From assembly GCA_031769625.1 (NCBI GenBank), contig JAUIMM010000483.1, positions 3,989,501-4,053,500 on the forward strand: 64,000 bases of DNA, read 5' to 3'. Under the pieces are notes generated by a model. It was given only the letters and a program-made list of their open reading frames with translations, had not been told where the DNA came from and did not search any database. Below are positions 31,202 to 43,085 of the stretch, piece after piece; the first letter of the stretch is position 1, and each line of letters begins with the position of its first letter. Made by a program: the position numbers and the translations under genes. Origin of the DNA: Taudactylus pleione. Its lineage: Eukaryota; Chordata; Amphibia; Anura; Myobatrachidae.

Positions 31202-31755
31202 GGCCCTGATTCAGAGCCAGACGCTCTGACAGAGCGCTCGCTCTGAATCAGGGGCGGGTTTTTTTTTTTTTTTTTAGAACGGCCTCCTGGCTGCTCGCAT
31301 AGCTGTTGGTGACCACCCACAGCTACAGCGAGCGGCCATGACGATGGTCGCGATGGTCAAGACCATCGCGACCATCGGGCTTGCGACGAGACCCTTGTGG
31401 TAGGGTCTCATGGCCGCAAGCCCCAGAGAGCTTTCGGCTCAAACAGAGCCGAAAACTCCCACTGACATCACTTGTGATGTCAGTGGGGCCGTCCCCAGAT
31501 GGTAGGTGTTCTCATGGGAACGCCTCCGTCTGGGCAGCCACCCCCCCGGCCCGCACACCAAAGGGGGCGTGCTGTCACTCAACATTGACAGCACGCCCCC
31601 TTTGGTGCGAGACCCGGAGTGACGGAGTGCCCGTCGCTATCCGGGTCTCGCACATGCGCACGACGGAGCTGGCTCCGTCGTGCGTCATGCTCTCTGGGCC
31701 ACCATCAACCCGGTTGCGAGCTCTCAGCGCTTGCGACCAAGTCTGAATCAGGCCC
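31202..31755. mobile_element. GGGCCTGATTCAGA-family MITE, copy 1
   Basis: Ends GGCCCTGATTCAGAGCC and CTGAATCAGGCCC, with several internal hairpins (GATGGTCGCGATGG pairs; GAGACCC...GGGTCTC; CACTGACATCAC...GTGATGTCAGTG). Same family as 41991-42522, 49201-49662 and 62645-63193. Flanking triplets ACA/ACT do not match exactly. Confidence 0.85.
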
Positions 31756-31889
31756 ACTGTACAATAAACATCAGTAGCAGATCTAGTGGTACAGACTCCC
31801 CTGGTGAAGGGAAGGACTTGCTCAGCATACACAATAACAACCTGTGCCCATTATCGATGTTAAACAGCTGAATTCAGCTGTATTTTAAG

Positions 31890-32030
31890 ATTAGATGACC
31901 ATCGCTTCCCCACCAGTCGATGGCTGCTGCTATCAGGAAGCCACCATCGAATGTTAAAACCACTGTTGTCGCAAGAAAAACATTGATGGCAAAAAAAAAT
32001 TAAAAGAAATTGACCATCAATGCCCATCCC
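31890..32030. mobile_element. fragment related to the TAGGGATGG hAT element
   Basis: Blocks GACCATCGCTTCC, CCACCATCGAATG and CAATGCCCATCCCTAATTC resemble the right-hand part of the element at 44791-45557. Left end not defined. Confidence 0.5.
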
Positions 32031-32039
32031 TAATTCAAA

Positions 32040-33880
32040 GAACCCAGAGCTTAGAGCATGTACAATATCTACTAAGAATACTTAAGCCAGGGGTGTGCCA
32101 ACGCAGTTCGCATCAGTGCTGCCCTGCCCATCTGCTGCACGTCATCCAACCAGTGAGATGCACCTTTTAATTACAGGTGCCGTATTGTTAACGACTGCCT
32201 AGTCTTGCTGACACCGCAGGCCGCTTTCTAATTAAAAGATTACATGCAAGTACTGTAGAGTCCTGCAATAGTATGTAGAGGTCTGATCACGTGGAGACAA
32301 GCATTTAAATGGCAAGATAGCTGTGTGTTTGTAGTAGCCTGTTAGCACCGCAGGTTGATTGACAGTTTGCACTTTGCAGGAATCAATCCGCTGTTCTGAC
32401 GGCACAATGCTACAGCTCAAACTTTATAAGTTCCATTTTTGCCAAATGACAAATGAATCTGTCAGTGGGGAACAAGAAAACATAATACAAGAAGGAGATT
32501 GAATTCAACTCAACAAGAACAGATACAGCAAGATGAATGTTTAATTGAGTTAAGCCAGGTAACACCATTTCAATCAAAATACACACTTCAGCTATTGCGC
32601 CTGGTATTACCCACGTTTGTTCTGTTCTTTATTGTTTGTATAAATGACTGTGTAATATTACTTTGTCTTCGAGTTTGTTACACGGGTTGAGGTTCCCATC
32701 AATATAGCTGTTTGCTGGTAGTATTATCCCTGCTGATGTGAAGTAGACGTGAATTGCGCACATTATTCACATCTGTTATCCTCGTACTTCTGTACGCATT
32801 CTTCATTGTGGCTCACAGCGGCTCAGAATTCCATTACTGAACCACTTATCACAACACCTAGTTTATTTCATATCCCCATTGCAAAGTGACTTTTTTGTCT
32901 AGGGAACCCTTCCCAGGAGTTAATTAGCTATGTATTTAAATTTTAAATCACTGTTGCATAGAGGAGTGGATATAATTAGCAGTTACGTTTTTTCTTCTAC
33001 CATGTGACAGGAGCAGAACACTTAAGAAAGGTGCAAATATAACACAGTTTTTTCTGATGGATTCTTCATGTAAAGGATCTAGCCTGCATTTCTCTTTACC
33101 CCGTATGGTAGAGTTTTTCATAGTAAATTGACAGAATGGGGTTTACTTACTTTACAAAGCCGCCAATTGTCAGCATTTTCGCCTACAGAATGTAATTTAA
33201 GTGCAAAGCTAGGCGTGTTAACAGTATTGCTGTTTTAAATTCTGTGGGCACATTTCGAGATGGATACGTCTCTGGAGTAGCAGCATAAGCTCCTAATTTA
33301 TGACCCGTCATCATCATTGGTATGTATTTACAAAAGATACGCTTCCTAATAGGTGCAATAATGGAGAAATCATTGCATGAATATTGGTCTTTAATATGCT
33401 ATTTATTTTGTATATCAGTCACAAGAATGCTACCTGTATTGTATATAAGTTACTAGAATACTTTGCATTTTTAGTCTCTAGGATGCTCTCTGTATTGTAT
33501 GTCAGTCACTAGAATAATCTCTGTATTGAATAGTGCCCCTGCTGGCCACTTGTGGCATTCCTATGCTTCTAAGTCACTTATCGGAAATGTGGCTAGTGTT
33601 CTCCTCCCGACAGTTCCTGCTATTTTGGATTATTAGCGCCACCATCTTGGACCCCTCTGCTAACCAGCTTTCTTAAACTCCAGTCACAAGTTCCACTAAG
33701 CCTATCAGCACCTAGCGTGCCCTATTTAAACCAAGAAGTACTGGCATAACATTGCCAGTAAAACATCTGTCAGAGGATCTAGTACCCTGGCTTCTGGTTC
33801 TGTATTGCCTCATAGCATTCTGTTATAGCATATACTGGCCACCTGCTCCAGGATTGCTTTACAGCATTCTGTTCCAAAAT
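32040..33880. other. spacer without recognisable gene
   Basis: AT-rich intergenic sequence with short repeated phrases near 33415-33530 (TGTATTGTAT, AGTCACTAGAAT). No gene, RNA or clear transposon was identified. Confidence 0.45.
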
Positions 33881-33884
33881 ATGC

Positions 33885-35240
33885 CGGCAACCTGCTCCAG
33901 TTGTGCTTCTAGCACCCAGTTCCTGAATAATACTGCAGCCTGCTCCAGTTGTGCTTCTAGCACCCAGTTCCTGTATAATACTGCAGCCTGCTGCAGTTGT
34001 GCTACAGCACCCAGTTCCTGTATAATACTGCAGACTGCTCCATTTGTGCTAAAGCACCCAGTTCCTGTATAATACGGCAGCCTGCTCCAGTTGTGCTACA
34101 GCAACCAGTTTCTGTATAATACTGTAGCCTGCTCCAGTTGTGCTACAGCGCCCAGTTCCTGTATAATACTGCAGCCTGCTCCAGTTGTGCTACAGCAACC
34201 AGTTCCTGTATAATACTGTAGCCTGCTCCAGTTGTGCTACAGCGCCCAGTTCCTGTATAATACTGCAGCCTGCTCCAGTTGTGCTACAGGGCCCAGTTCC
34301 TGTATAATACTGCAGCCTGCTCCAGTTGTGCTACAGCACCCGGTTCCTGTATAATACTGCAGCCTGCTCCAGTTGTGCTACAGCGCCCAGTTTCTGTATA
34401 ATACTGCAGCCTGCTCCAGTTGTGCTACAGCGCCCAGTTTCTGTATAATACTGCAGCCTGCTCCAGTTGTGCTACAGCGCCCAGTTTCTGTATAATACTG
34501 CAGCCTGCTCCAGTTGTGCTACACCACCCGGTTCCTGTATAATACAGCATCCTGCTCCAGTTGTGCTACAGCACCCAGTTCCTGTATAATACTGCAGCCT
34601 GCTCCAGTTGTGCTACAGCGCCCAGTTTCTGTATAATACTGCAGCCTGTTCCAGTTGTGCTACATCACCCAGTTCCTGTATAATAGTGCAGCCTGCTCCA
34701 GTTGTGCTACAGCACTAGTTCCTGTATAATAGTGCAGCCTGCTCCAGTTGTGCTACAGCGCCCAGTTCCTGTATAATACTGCAGCCTGCTCCATTTGTGC
34801 TAAAGCACCCAGTTCCTGTATAATACTGCAGACTGCTCCAGTTGTGCTACAGCACCCAGTTCCTGTATAATACTGCAGCCTGCTCCAGTTGTGCTACAGC
34901 ACCCAGTTCCTGTATAATACTGCAGCCTGCTCCAGTTGTGCTTCTAGCACCCAGTTCCTGTATAATACTGCAGACTGCTCCAGTTGTGCTACAGCACCCA
35001 GTTCCTGTATAATACTGCAGCCTGCTCCAGTTGTGCTTCTAGCACCCAGTTCCTGTATAATACTGCAGACTGCTCCAGTTGTGCTACAGCACCCAGTTCC
35101 TGTATAATACTGCAGCCTGCTCCAGTTGTGCTACAGCGCCCAGTTCCTGTATAATACTGCAGCCTGCTCCAGTTGTGCTACAGCACCCAGTTCCTGTATA
35201 ATACTGCAGCCTGCTCCAGTTGTGCTACAGCACCCTCTTC
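33885..35240. repeat. 47-bp minisatellite (about 28 copies)
   Basis: Unit CTGCTCCAGTTGTGCTACAG followed by CACCCAGTTCCTGTATAATA and CTGCAGC; 47 bp, with 48-bp variants (GCTTCTAGCAC for GCTACAGCAC). Because 47 is not a multiple of 3, the long open frames here drift between frames and are not genes. Confidence 0.95.
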
Positions 35241-35640
35241 AAGTACAACTGGTAGTCTGCTGCAGATCTCCGAGCATACAACTACAGTATACACCTGTAA
35301 ACCTGCACTTGCCTATCCTCCAGCTATTGGCAAATACTGCAAACCTGCTACAGCCACGGGCTATCCTGCTAGCCTGCATCTGGTCTCAGTATCTGACGTC
35401 TCTGCAGCTTCATGGTCTGTGACACTCACCTGGGAAAGCACATTGACATACTTGGAAACAAAAAGCAATCTCATCACAAGAATGAAAGATAACACAGTTA
35501 TCAAGTAAAGAAAATCCCCAAGGCGCCTTACTGTTGTGCTATATTTGGTGTGAAATTTAGTAATTAATTACTGTGGTACATAATGATGGTAGGTGGCATT
35601 TTGAAATAATGTTTACTTATCGTGTAAACCATTGTTACAC
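35241..35640. other. spacer
   Basis: Continues some words of the 47-bp array (CTGCTACAG, AATACTGCA) in degraded form up to about 35410, then unique sequence. Confidence 0.4.
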
Positions 35641-35811
35641 AAGGTGAGCCTGATTTAGAGATGTACGCAGTTCACATCGCTGCTGTGTGCTAACATATGC
35701 TAATCCAGCAGGTGGCGCCGGAGAGGAAAAGGCTCCTGACAGCATGGCAGATCTGAGTGCTGCATCCTAAGATGCAACCGTTGGGTCATCTGTGAGACCA
35801 TCGGCCATCTG

Positions 35812-36345
35812 AGGGCCTGATTCACTATGGATCGCTATTCTGCTTATCCGCACGTGACGCAGTTGCTAATACCAGCGGTGGTATTTAAAGGTTTGCATTT
35901 AAATAAGGAAGCCCACTTCCCCTTACTCACATCCATATACTTGCCCAACATAGCGAAACAATCGGTAACATCGAGTAACATCGGACTCATACGCACAGTT
36001 AATGCAGGTCAGACCTCACTCAGGAATTGCTTACTTTAGCACACACTATGAGGCCTCAGGAGGTGTCTGGTTTTGCAGTGGCTAATTCATGCACGCCAAT
36101 GTAACGTCATTCAAACGCACTGGCACACCTGCATTCGCCCGACCACCCCCCAGTCACCACCCACAATCGGCACTTCCTGTCAATCACTCTGCCATGGTCC
36201 AGGGGTTTAGCAACTGGTCTAGCCACTGCGTAGTCCCAGCGCAGTGGCTAGTTTGCGCACTGCGATGCGTATGCATGCACAGTACGCAACAATCGACTGA
36301 CTGCGTGCATATAAGTAACTGCGTTCCTTGTTGAATCAGCCCGAG
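35812..36345. mobile_element. GGCCTGATTCAC-type dispersed element
   Basis: Begins GGGCCTGATTCACTATGG and ends near GTTGAATCAGCCC, imperfect inverted ends. Blocks such as ACTCAGGAATTGCT and GCAGTGGCTAA...TGCACGCC recur at about 46019-46100, showing a dispersed family. Confidence 0.6.
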
Positions 36346-37490
36346 TAACCCTGAGGTTACCTAGATTGACCCTTGCAGCTCCGTAGCAGAGGCCTGAAAG
36401 TCTGTGTCGGACTTTGGCACACCCAGAAAATGAGGGGAGACTCCCTCCATTTTCCGCAACTGAGGCCAGTACCTCCTCCATCCCATCCCCAAACGGCGCT
36501 CAGCGGGCACTGCATGCAACAACACAGGATCCATTCTGCACATGTGCAGATCGTGTTCACATCCCTGAATGAGGGCCAGTATTGGTATGGGGCTACTTCA
36601 AAAAAGTGCAATGAGTTATGGCTCTGTGTATGCACACAGCGAAGAAACCGGTGCCATTGTGTACAAAATATACACAGCACACATGCATTTTAATTTTTTC
36701 AAATTTGCTCCAGACAGCTGAAAATGAGCATTGATTACCCTGAGAGTGTTTTCTCCGAAAAGATAGTCAGAGAAAATCAAACATGTCTGTTAGCATCTGC
36801 AAAATATATCAAAGGCACCAGAAATTCTCCTAAATCCACCTCTGGCAATCTACTAACATTCAGACACAGAAAGTGTTAAGACTATCACACACATCAATCA
36901 CTGACAGGTCTCTTCGCTTCCTTCCAGTAGGCTCCCATCACAGGCGCTGGCAGTAATGTGTCTCACACACCTTTTATCTGCAATGAGAGGCGACGTGTCT
37001 GATCTCAGCAATATGTCTTTGTAATAAATACAACCGGATCAACATAATGAGCAATTTGCGCAAAACTTAATTTTGCAGAATAATAATCTTTATTCTGGAA
37101 CTATTATGCTACGTCTTGCTGGGGTTTTGTTGAGTTTTAATTTCAGTAATAATAAATAATGTAGCAGGGGAAGATAAAGGTGAAATTCATGTACTATCTG
37201 CTCACTATAATGGAAATATTAACTACTTTGTTCTAGAGCAGGTTTCCAATTAGTTTCTTGGAAAATTATATTCTTCTTTAATATAGATACGATAGCTCAT
37301 TCTGAAAAGTCATTGTGATACCATATAAACAGCTTCCTGAGCTTCCATTACAATTAACACGCACTCTATCAGCGGGTTTATTGTCAGTGGGTCTGGAAGG
37401 TTTTATTTAGCAACAAAAAATAATTAATAGTTATATTTTTTTACCTACACTTCGCCATTCCCCTTGGATCTCCCCTTCAAAAGAATGCAC
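36346..37490. other. spacer without recognisable gene
   Basis: Open frames on both strands at 36357-36693 overlap each other and show no domain. Otherwise AT-rich, featureless. Confidence 0.45.
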
Positions 37491-37502
37491 CCAATATGCA
37501 AA

Positions 37503-39025
37503 TTAAAAGAATGCTCCAAATATGTAAATTAAAAACAAAGCATCCAATATGTAAATTGTTACATAGAAGCGCGTTCCTGTGCTGTGGTAGCGGGGACACA
37601 AGACCTCAATTAACTGTCTAAAGCGCACTGCACTAATGGCGGATGTCGGACGCATATCTAATACCAGCATAGATGTTATGGCATCAGTGATCTGCTGTGC
37701 AACTGGGTCACTGCTGTCATACTTGCTCCTCCTTGCAAAGGATTGTTTAACAGTCAATTGGTTTTTTTTAACTACTACTAGTAGTCTTCCTGGTATCCTT
37801 TTGGGATGAAGATCCACTCCCAGCAGCAGCAGGCATAGCGCGAATCCAGGATAGGAGAGGACTGAGTTATCCTTATCAGATTGGATGCAGGACTACTTCT
37901 GATCATGATTGAGGATATTGTTGATGAAGTTGTTGGTGGTGAAGATGGCAGGTGCTTAGATTTAGCAGAGAGAAGGCAGCTAGCTGACGCTGGACTGCTT
38001 GTTGTTACTTTTTTAGCCAAAGTTTCTGAATTTGGCAAACACTTTGGATGGATGCGCTGTGTATAACAGGGAGGAGTTTCCTATATGGTTAAGGTCCCTA
38101 CCTCTACTTACTCTGGATTTGCAATGGGTTCAGATGGCTTGACAATTGTTGTCCAGATTTGGGTAGAAATTATTCCACACATAAGAAATGGATTTTTTTT
38201 ATCTTATGCCCAGGCTCGACAAAGGGCTTTCCCTTATCATGAGCAACAACTGTTTCCACTGGTGCCTGATTTACACAAACAACATCCTCATCATCAGCAT
38301 CCTTATTAGCATCAGCTACACAAATATCCTCACCATCTTGGTGCACTTCCACAGGAGCATCCTCGATTTCAGCATGTAAACTTTTGCCCACATTTGCAGA
38401 GGACGCACAGATGGTGGATGGAGGCTCCTCTTCGAGTACAGTTTTGGAAAAGCCAGGCTCACACATGGCACCCGCCAACACACTTACACTCTCCTCAGAG
38501 ATATGTGACATTTCTGAGCACACAATTGGTCCCTGTGCCTTAATGATTTTCATCTTTTTGAAACGTCTACAGGAAGAAGGGCTTACATCATCATAAGAGG
38601 CAGAACCACCAGTCATAAATAAAGGCCAAGGCTTTAGCCTTCCCTTGCCACTTTGTGTGGTGAAAGGCATATTTCCAATTTTATGTCTTTCTGCAGCTAA
38701 CTTTCCCTTTGATTTTTTTTCTTTACCACTGTAAAAGATTGGTTCTTTGATTTTAGATGCCCTGCTTAAGCCCTATATGCTCTTTGGCATCAGCTTTAGT
38801 AGATGATGTAGACGCACTAGTATCGGCATAACTGGTGGCACTGGCAGCATGTGGTTTCTGCTCTCCTCTCAACTGAGCGTTCTCCATATCAACAAACATG
38901 AATGAAGTGGGGTACAGCACACACATCAAGTTTGTACCAATTTTAAATATTACACTGCGGTACCAATGACCTACAGTGTCAAAATATTTTTTATGAATAC
39001 ACTGCACTGCCACATACAGTGTCAC
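37503..39025 (-). pseudogene. degenerate hAT-like transposase fragment
   Basis: Minus-strand frames, broken several times. The frame ending at 37503 has KKNQLTVKQSF, then SDPVAQQITDAITSMLVLDMRP and FRQLIEVLCPRYH, which resemble the region after the BED finger in hAT/ZBED transposases. Upstream (38170-38670) is an acidic, Ser/Ala-rich frame with no clear domain. The DDE core and dimerisation domain are not visible. Directly followed at 38.9 kb by a satellite array. Confidence 0.5.
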
Positions 39026-40428
39026 AATACGTGTTAAATATTACACTGCGTTTCCACTTAGTTTCAACATGTTTTTATGAATACACTGCACTACCACTTA
39101 GTGTCAAATATATGTTTTGAATATTACACTGCATTTCCACACAGTGTCAAATTGTTTTTTATGACTACACTGTGCTGCCACTTAGTGTCTCAATATGTGT
39201 TAAATACTACACTGTGTTTCCACTTACATGTCAAAATATTTGTTATGAATACACTGCGCTGCCACTTGCAGTGTCAGTATATGTGTTGAATATTAAACTG
39301 CGATTCCTCTTACATTGTCAAAATATTTTTTATGAATACACTGCGCTACCACTTACAGTGTCAAATATATGTTTTGAATATTACACTGCGTTTCCACTAA
39401 CGGTGTCAAAATGTTTTTTCTGAATAAAACTGCTGCCACTTAGTGTCACAATACATGTTAAATATTACACTGTGTTTCTACTTACATGTCAAAATATTTT
39501 TTTTATGAATACACTGCGCTGCCACTTGCAGTGTCACAATACGTGTTGAATATTACACTGCGTTTCCAGTTATGTCAAAATGTTTTTTAGGAATACACTG
39601 CGCTATCACTTACAATGTCACAATGCGTGTTGACTATTACACTGCATTTCCATTTGTTAGTGTCAAAATATTTTTTATCAATATACTGTAGTGCCACTTA
39701 CAGTGTCAAAATACATGTTGATTATTACACTGCATTTCCACTTACTGTGTCAAAATATTTTTTATGAATACCCTTCGCTGCTAGTTAGTATCACAATATG
39801 TGTTGAATATTACACTGCGTTTCCACTTAGTGTCGAAATATTTTTATGAATACACTGTGCTGCCATTTACAGTATCACAATACGTGTTAAATTTTACACT
39901 GTTTCCACTTAGTGTCAAAATATATTTTATGAATACACTGTGCTGCCAGTTACAGTATCACAATACATGTTGAATATTACAGTTTGTCCACTTAGTGTCA
40001 AAATATATGAATACTCTGCACTACCACTTAGTGTCAAAATACACATTGAATATTACACTGCATTTTCACTTACAGTGTCAATATTTTTTTTATGTATACC
40101 CCAAGTTTCCACTTAGTGTCAATATACGTGTTGAATATTGCACTACATTTCCACTTAGTGTAAAAATATATTTTTACGAATACACTGCGCTGCCTCTTAG
40201 TGTCAAAATACATGTTGAATATTACACTGCGTTTCCACTTAGTGTCAAAATATTTTTATGAATACACTGTGCTGCCTCTTAGTGTCAAAATACGTGTTGA
40301 ATATTATACTGCGTTTCCCCTTACAGAGTCAAATTATTTTTTATGAATGCACTGTGCTGCCACTTAGTGTCAAAATATGTGTTGAATTTTACACTGCATT
40401 TCCACTTAGTGTCAAAATATATATATAT
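38925..40428. repeat. 84-bp dimeric satellite (about 17 units)
   Basis: Each unit has two related halves: TGTCAAAATATTTTTTATGA plus ATACACTGCGCTGCCACTTA, and GTGTCACAATACGTGTTGAA plus TATTACACTGCGTTTCCACT. Period is about 80-86 bp owing to small indels. Divergence between units is high, so the array is older than the other minisatellites here. Confidence 0.92.
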
Positions 40429-40429
40429 T

Positions 40430-41097
40430 TTTTCCAAAATTTTTTTTATTTAAGCAATGTATGTTACATTAATTGTAGCAAATGTATAAAAAGAACAAAT
40501 AGTTATCATCAATAGATACATCCTCTGCACTGAAAATTTAGAATTAAACAAAATATCTTCGTATAACTTAATACATCTTTTGTTTACCAAAAAAGACGAG
40601 ATAAAAATACATTAAAAATAATCAATGCAGTAATGAACAAAGTCCAACACGTCAAAAGAGATGCGCTCGCTCGCCTCAACCCATCTCCCCCCAACACCAC
40701 CAAAAAATGAATTATTGTAACATAAAATTACATAGCTGGAGGGTCATTGTCTGCCATTCGAAGCATATACCATGTGGTATTTGAAAAAGAGCTATGAATT
40801 TGGGTTTTAACAGCCACTGAAAGTATCGCTATATAGCTTTCCCATACTGCAAAGAAATGTTCAACCTTTGTATCCCTCTCCAATATTGTTCCCACCCACT
40901 CCATCCTAAAAAGATAAAAAAATGTGGCTTTAAAAAGGCTAATAGAAGGGGGTTCAGGAAGTATCCAAGTTTGTAATATGGCCTTTCTCGCCGCTGCGCT
41001 TACTGCCAGTAATAATTTTCGACATCCTATAGTTACACACAAGTCCTGGGGGATGATCCCAAAAAGTGCCCAATCCGGTGTCAAGGGTAGATAGTTA
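40430..41097 (-). pseudogene. L1/Tx1-like LINE ORF2 C-terminus and 3' end
   Basis: The minus-strand frame up to 40728 ends with a segment (GCRKLLLAVSAAARKAIL, ILPEPPSISLFKATFF, MEWVGTILERD) that resembles the extreme C-terminus of L1-clade ORF2 proteins. The 3' flank on the - strand leads to an A-rich tail (T-runs at 40429-40450 on +). The upstream part is cut by a MITE at 41098. A 5'-truncated LINE copy. Confidence 0.65.
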
Positions 41098-41379
41098 AGG
41101 TGCCCATCCACTAGCAGACATGAAAACGACTGCACGACTACAACATTGTAATCGTGCATTAATTTGTCAGTCTGTGATGAGCCTGCACTGAATGAGCAGT
41201 CGTTCAGTTCAGGCTCATCAATCATCTGCAAACATGCTGAAGCGGATGTTATCGTCAGGTTGTCCAGCATGTTTGCACGATCGCTGGTCGTTTTAGACAT
41301 TTTTGCAAATGATTTGCATACGATTGAAAGATCATTGTTGTTCAATCGCTCAACTTAATCATCTAGTGGACGGGCACCT
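41098..41379. mobile_element. 282-bp MITE, AGGTGCCCATCCACTAG ends
   Basis: Ends AGGTGCCCATCCACTAG and CTAGTGGACGGGCACCT. Flanks are TTA (41095-41097) and TGA (41380-41382), a one-base-mutated TTA-type duplication. The interior is palindromic (GCATGTTTGCA near 41230 and 41265; TGAGCCTGCACTGAA mirrored). Inserted in the LINE remnant. Confidence 0.8.
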
Positions 41380-41399
41380 TGAGTTAGGTGTTCCACAGA

Positions 41400-41990
41400 A
41401 TATGTACGAATACATATTATTATCCTTTATTTATATGGAACCTCAAAGGTTCCGCAGCGCCTTACAAAGTACAGAAACAAATGAGCACACAAGACAACAG
41501 TTATTAACAGTACAGACAGTGCAGGACAAGTACATGATTTATAAACATTGCTGCATAACACCTAAATAAGCAGCAGGGTGTCAGTAAGCAGTTTTAAGTG
41601 CCATTGTAAATGAAAGTAAAAGTAAGGCAAGAAGAAGCACGTGAGGAAAGAGGGCCCTGCTCGCGAGAGCTTACATTCTGAGGGGAGGGTCAGACAAACA
41701 GGGGTGACACAGATAGGCTAGATAGTGAGGAAGGAGCATAGAGTAGTGGGTTAGGATGAGCGCTGGAAAGCATTGAGGAAGAAATGGGTCTTGAGGGCCC
41801 ATTTGAAGATTAAGAGCCAGGAAGCCAAGTGATGGAGGAATTTTGCAGGAGCAGTGGTGTCAGAGGGGTAAATCCAGGGTTTGGTGATGGCAAGGAAAAT
41901 CAAGGCGTTGTAGATGATGTGCTCATGAACGGAGACCAGTTTATTATAGACAAAACTGGCTTTCCAGAGGGAACAGGAGAGAGGGACAGA
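41400..41990. mobile_element. interspersed repeat 3' region, family uncertain
   Basis: Starts with TATCCTTTATTTATATGGAA and CCGCAGCGCCTTACAAAGTACAG, a phrase I recognise as a common amphibian interspersed repeat end, followed by purine-rich sequence that resumes after the MITE at 42526. Whether it is a retrotransposon LTR or a LINE/SINE tail cannot be told here. Confidence 0.4.
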
Positions 41991-42522
41991 GGGCCTGATT
42001 CAGAGCCGGACGATCTTTCAGAGCGCTCGCTCTGAATCAGGGCTGTCTTTCTCTTTTTTAGAGCGGCCTCCCGGCCGCTCGCATAGCTGTGGGTGACCAC
42101 CCACAGCTATAGCGAGTGGCCAAAAAGATGGTCGCGATGGTCAAGACCATTGCGACCATCGGGCTTGCGACGAGACCCTTGTGGTAGGGTCTCGTTGCCG
42201 CAAGCCCTGGAGAGCTTTCGGCTCCATCAGAGCCGAGAGCACTCCCACTGACATCACTTGTGATGTCAGTGGGGCCGGCCCCAGACGGTAGGCGTTCCCA
42301 TGGGAACGCCTCCGTCTGGCCAGGCACGCCCACCAAAGGGGGCGTGCTGACACTCACCATCGACAGCACACCCTCTTTGTAGCGAGACCCATAACGACGG
42401 CTTGGTCGTCGTTATTTGGGTCTCGCGCATGCGCACGACGGAGCCGCCTCCGTCGTGCGCATGCGCACTGGGCTAACATCGACCCGTTTGCGAGCACTCG
42501 CGAACGGGTCTGAATTCGGCCC
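41991..42522. mobile_element. GGGCCTGATTCAGA-family MITE, copy 2
   Basis: Ends GGGCCTGATTCAGAGCC and TCTGAATTCGGCCC, flanked by AGA on both sides (41988-41990 and 42523-42525). Interior hairpins as in copy 1. Confidence 0.88.
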
Positions 42523-42759
42523 AGAGTTAAGAGGCGAGAGGAGAATGAGATTATTAGGGCTGATGTAGTGTGGAGGTGATATTGATCTAAAGAAGGGGGA
42601 TAAGGAGTGTGGGGTTATGTGGCTGGCTTCTGAATGAGGAAGGGTGACAGCAGGTGGTGGGTAAGGTGGAGGTTTATCCAGAACTGGCATATTATGGGCC
42701 ACCTGCAAAGACAATGAATCAGATCTGCTTGAGAAGCTCCACATTTAAAGCATGTACAG

Positions 42760-43085
42760 GTTGAGTCTCCCATATCCAAAATGCTTGGGACCAGGGGTAT
42801 TTTGGATATCGGAATATTCTGTTGTTTGGAATATTTGCATACCATAATGAAATATCTTGGGAATGGGACCCAAATCTAAACACAGAATGCATTTATGTGT
42901 TATATACACCTTATACACACAGCCTGCCGGTCATTTTATACAAGAATTTCAATAATTTTGTAGCTCAATCAAAGTATGTGTACATACATACATGAAATTC
43001 ATTTATGTTTCATATACAGAAAACAATTGACTTTGGCGCTAATCTAGCTTTATTAAATTCTATATTTGTTCTATTATTTAACTAT
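42760..43085. mobile_element. Tigger/MER2-like mariner fragment
   Basis: Begins TACAGGTTGAGTCTCCCATA and continues with ATCCAAAATGCTTGGGACCA, GGAATATTTGCATA, ATATCTTGGGAATGGGACCC and TATACACCTTATACACA. This ordered series of phrases matches my memory of the mammalian MER2/Tigger non-autonomous consensus. The right part is lost where the element at 43086 begins. Confidence 0.65.

Noticed and set aside
33885..35240. CRISPR-like array
   Set aside because: The 47-bp units are contiguous with no unique spacers, and the genome is eukaryotic.
36357..36693. Paired 106-107-residue frames on both strands
   Set aside because: Same stretch read in opposite directions, with no domain in either.
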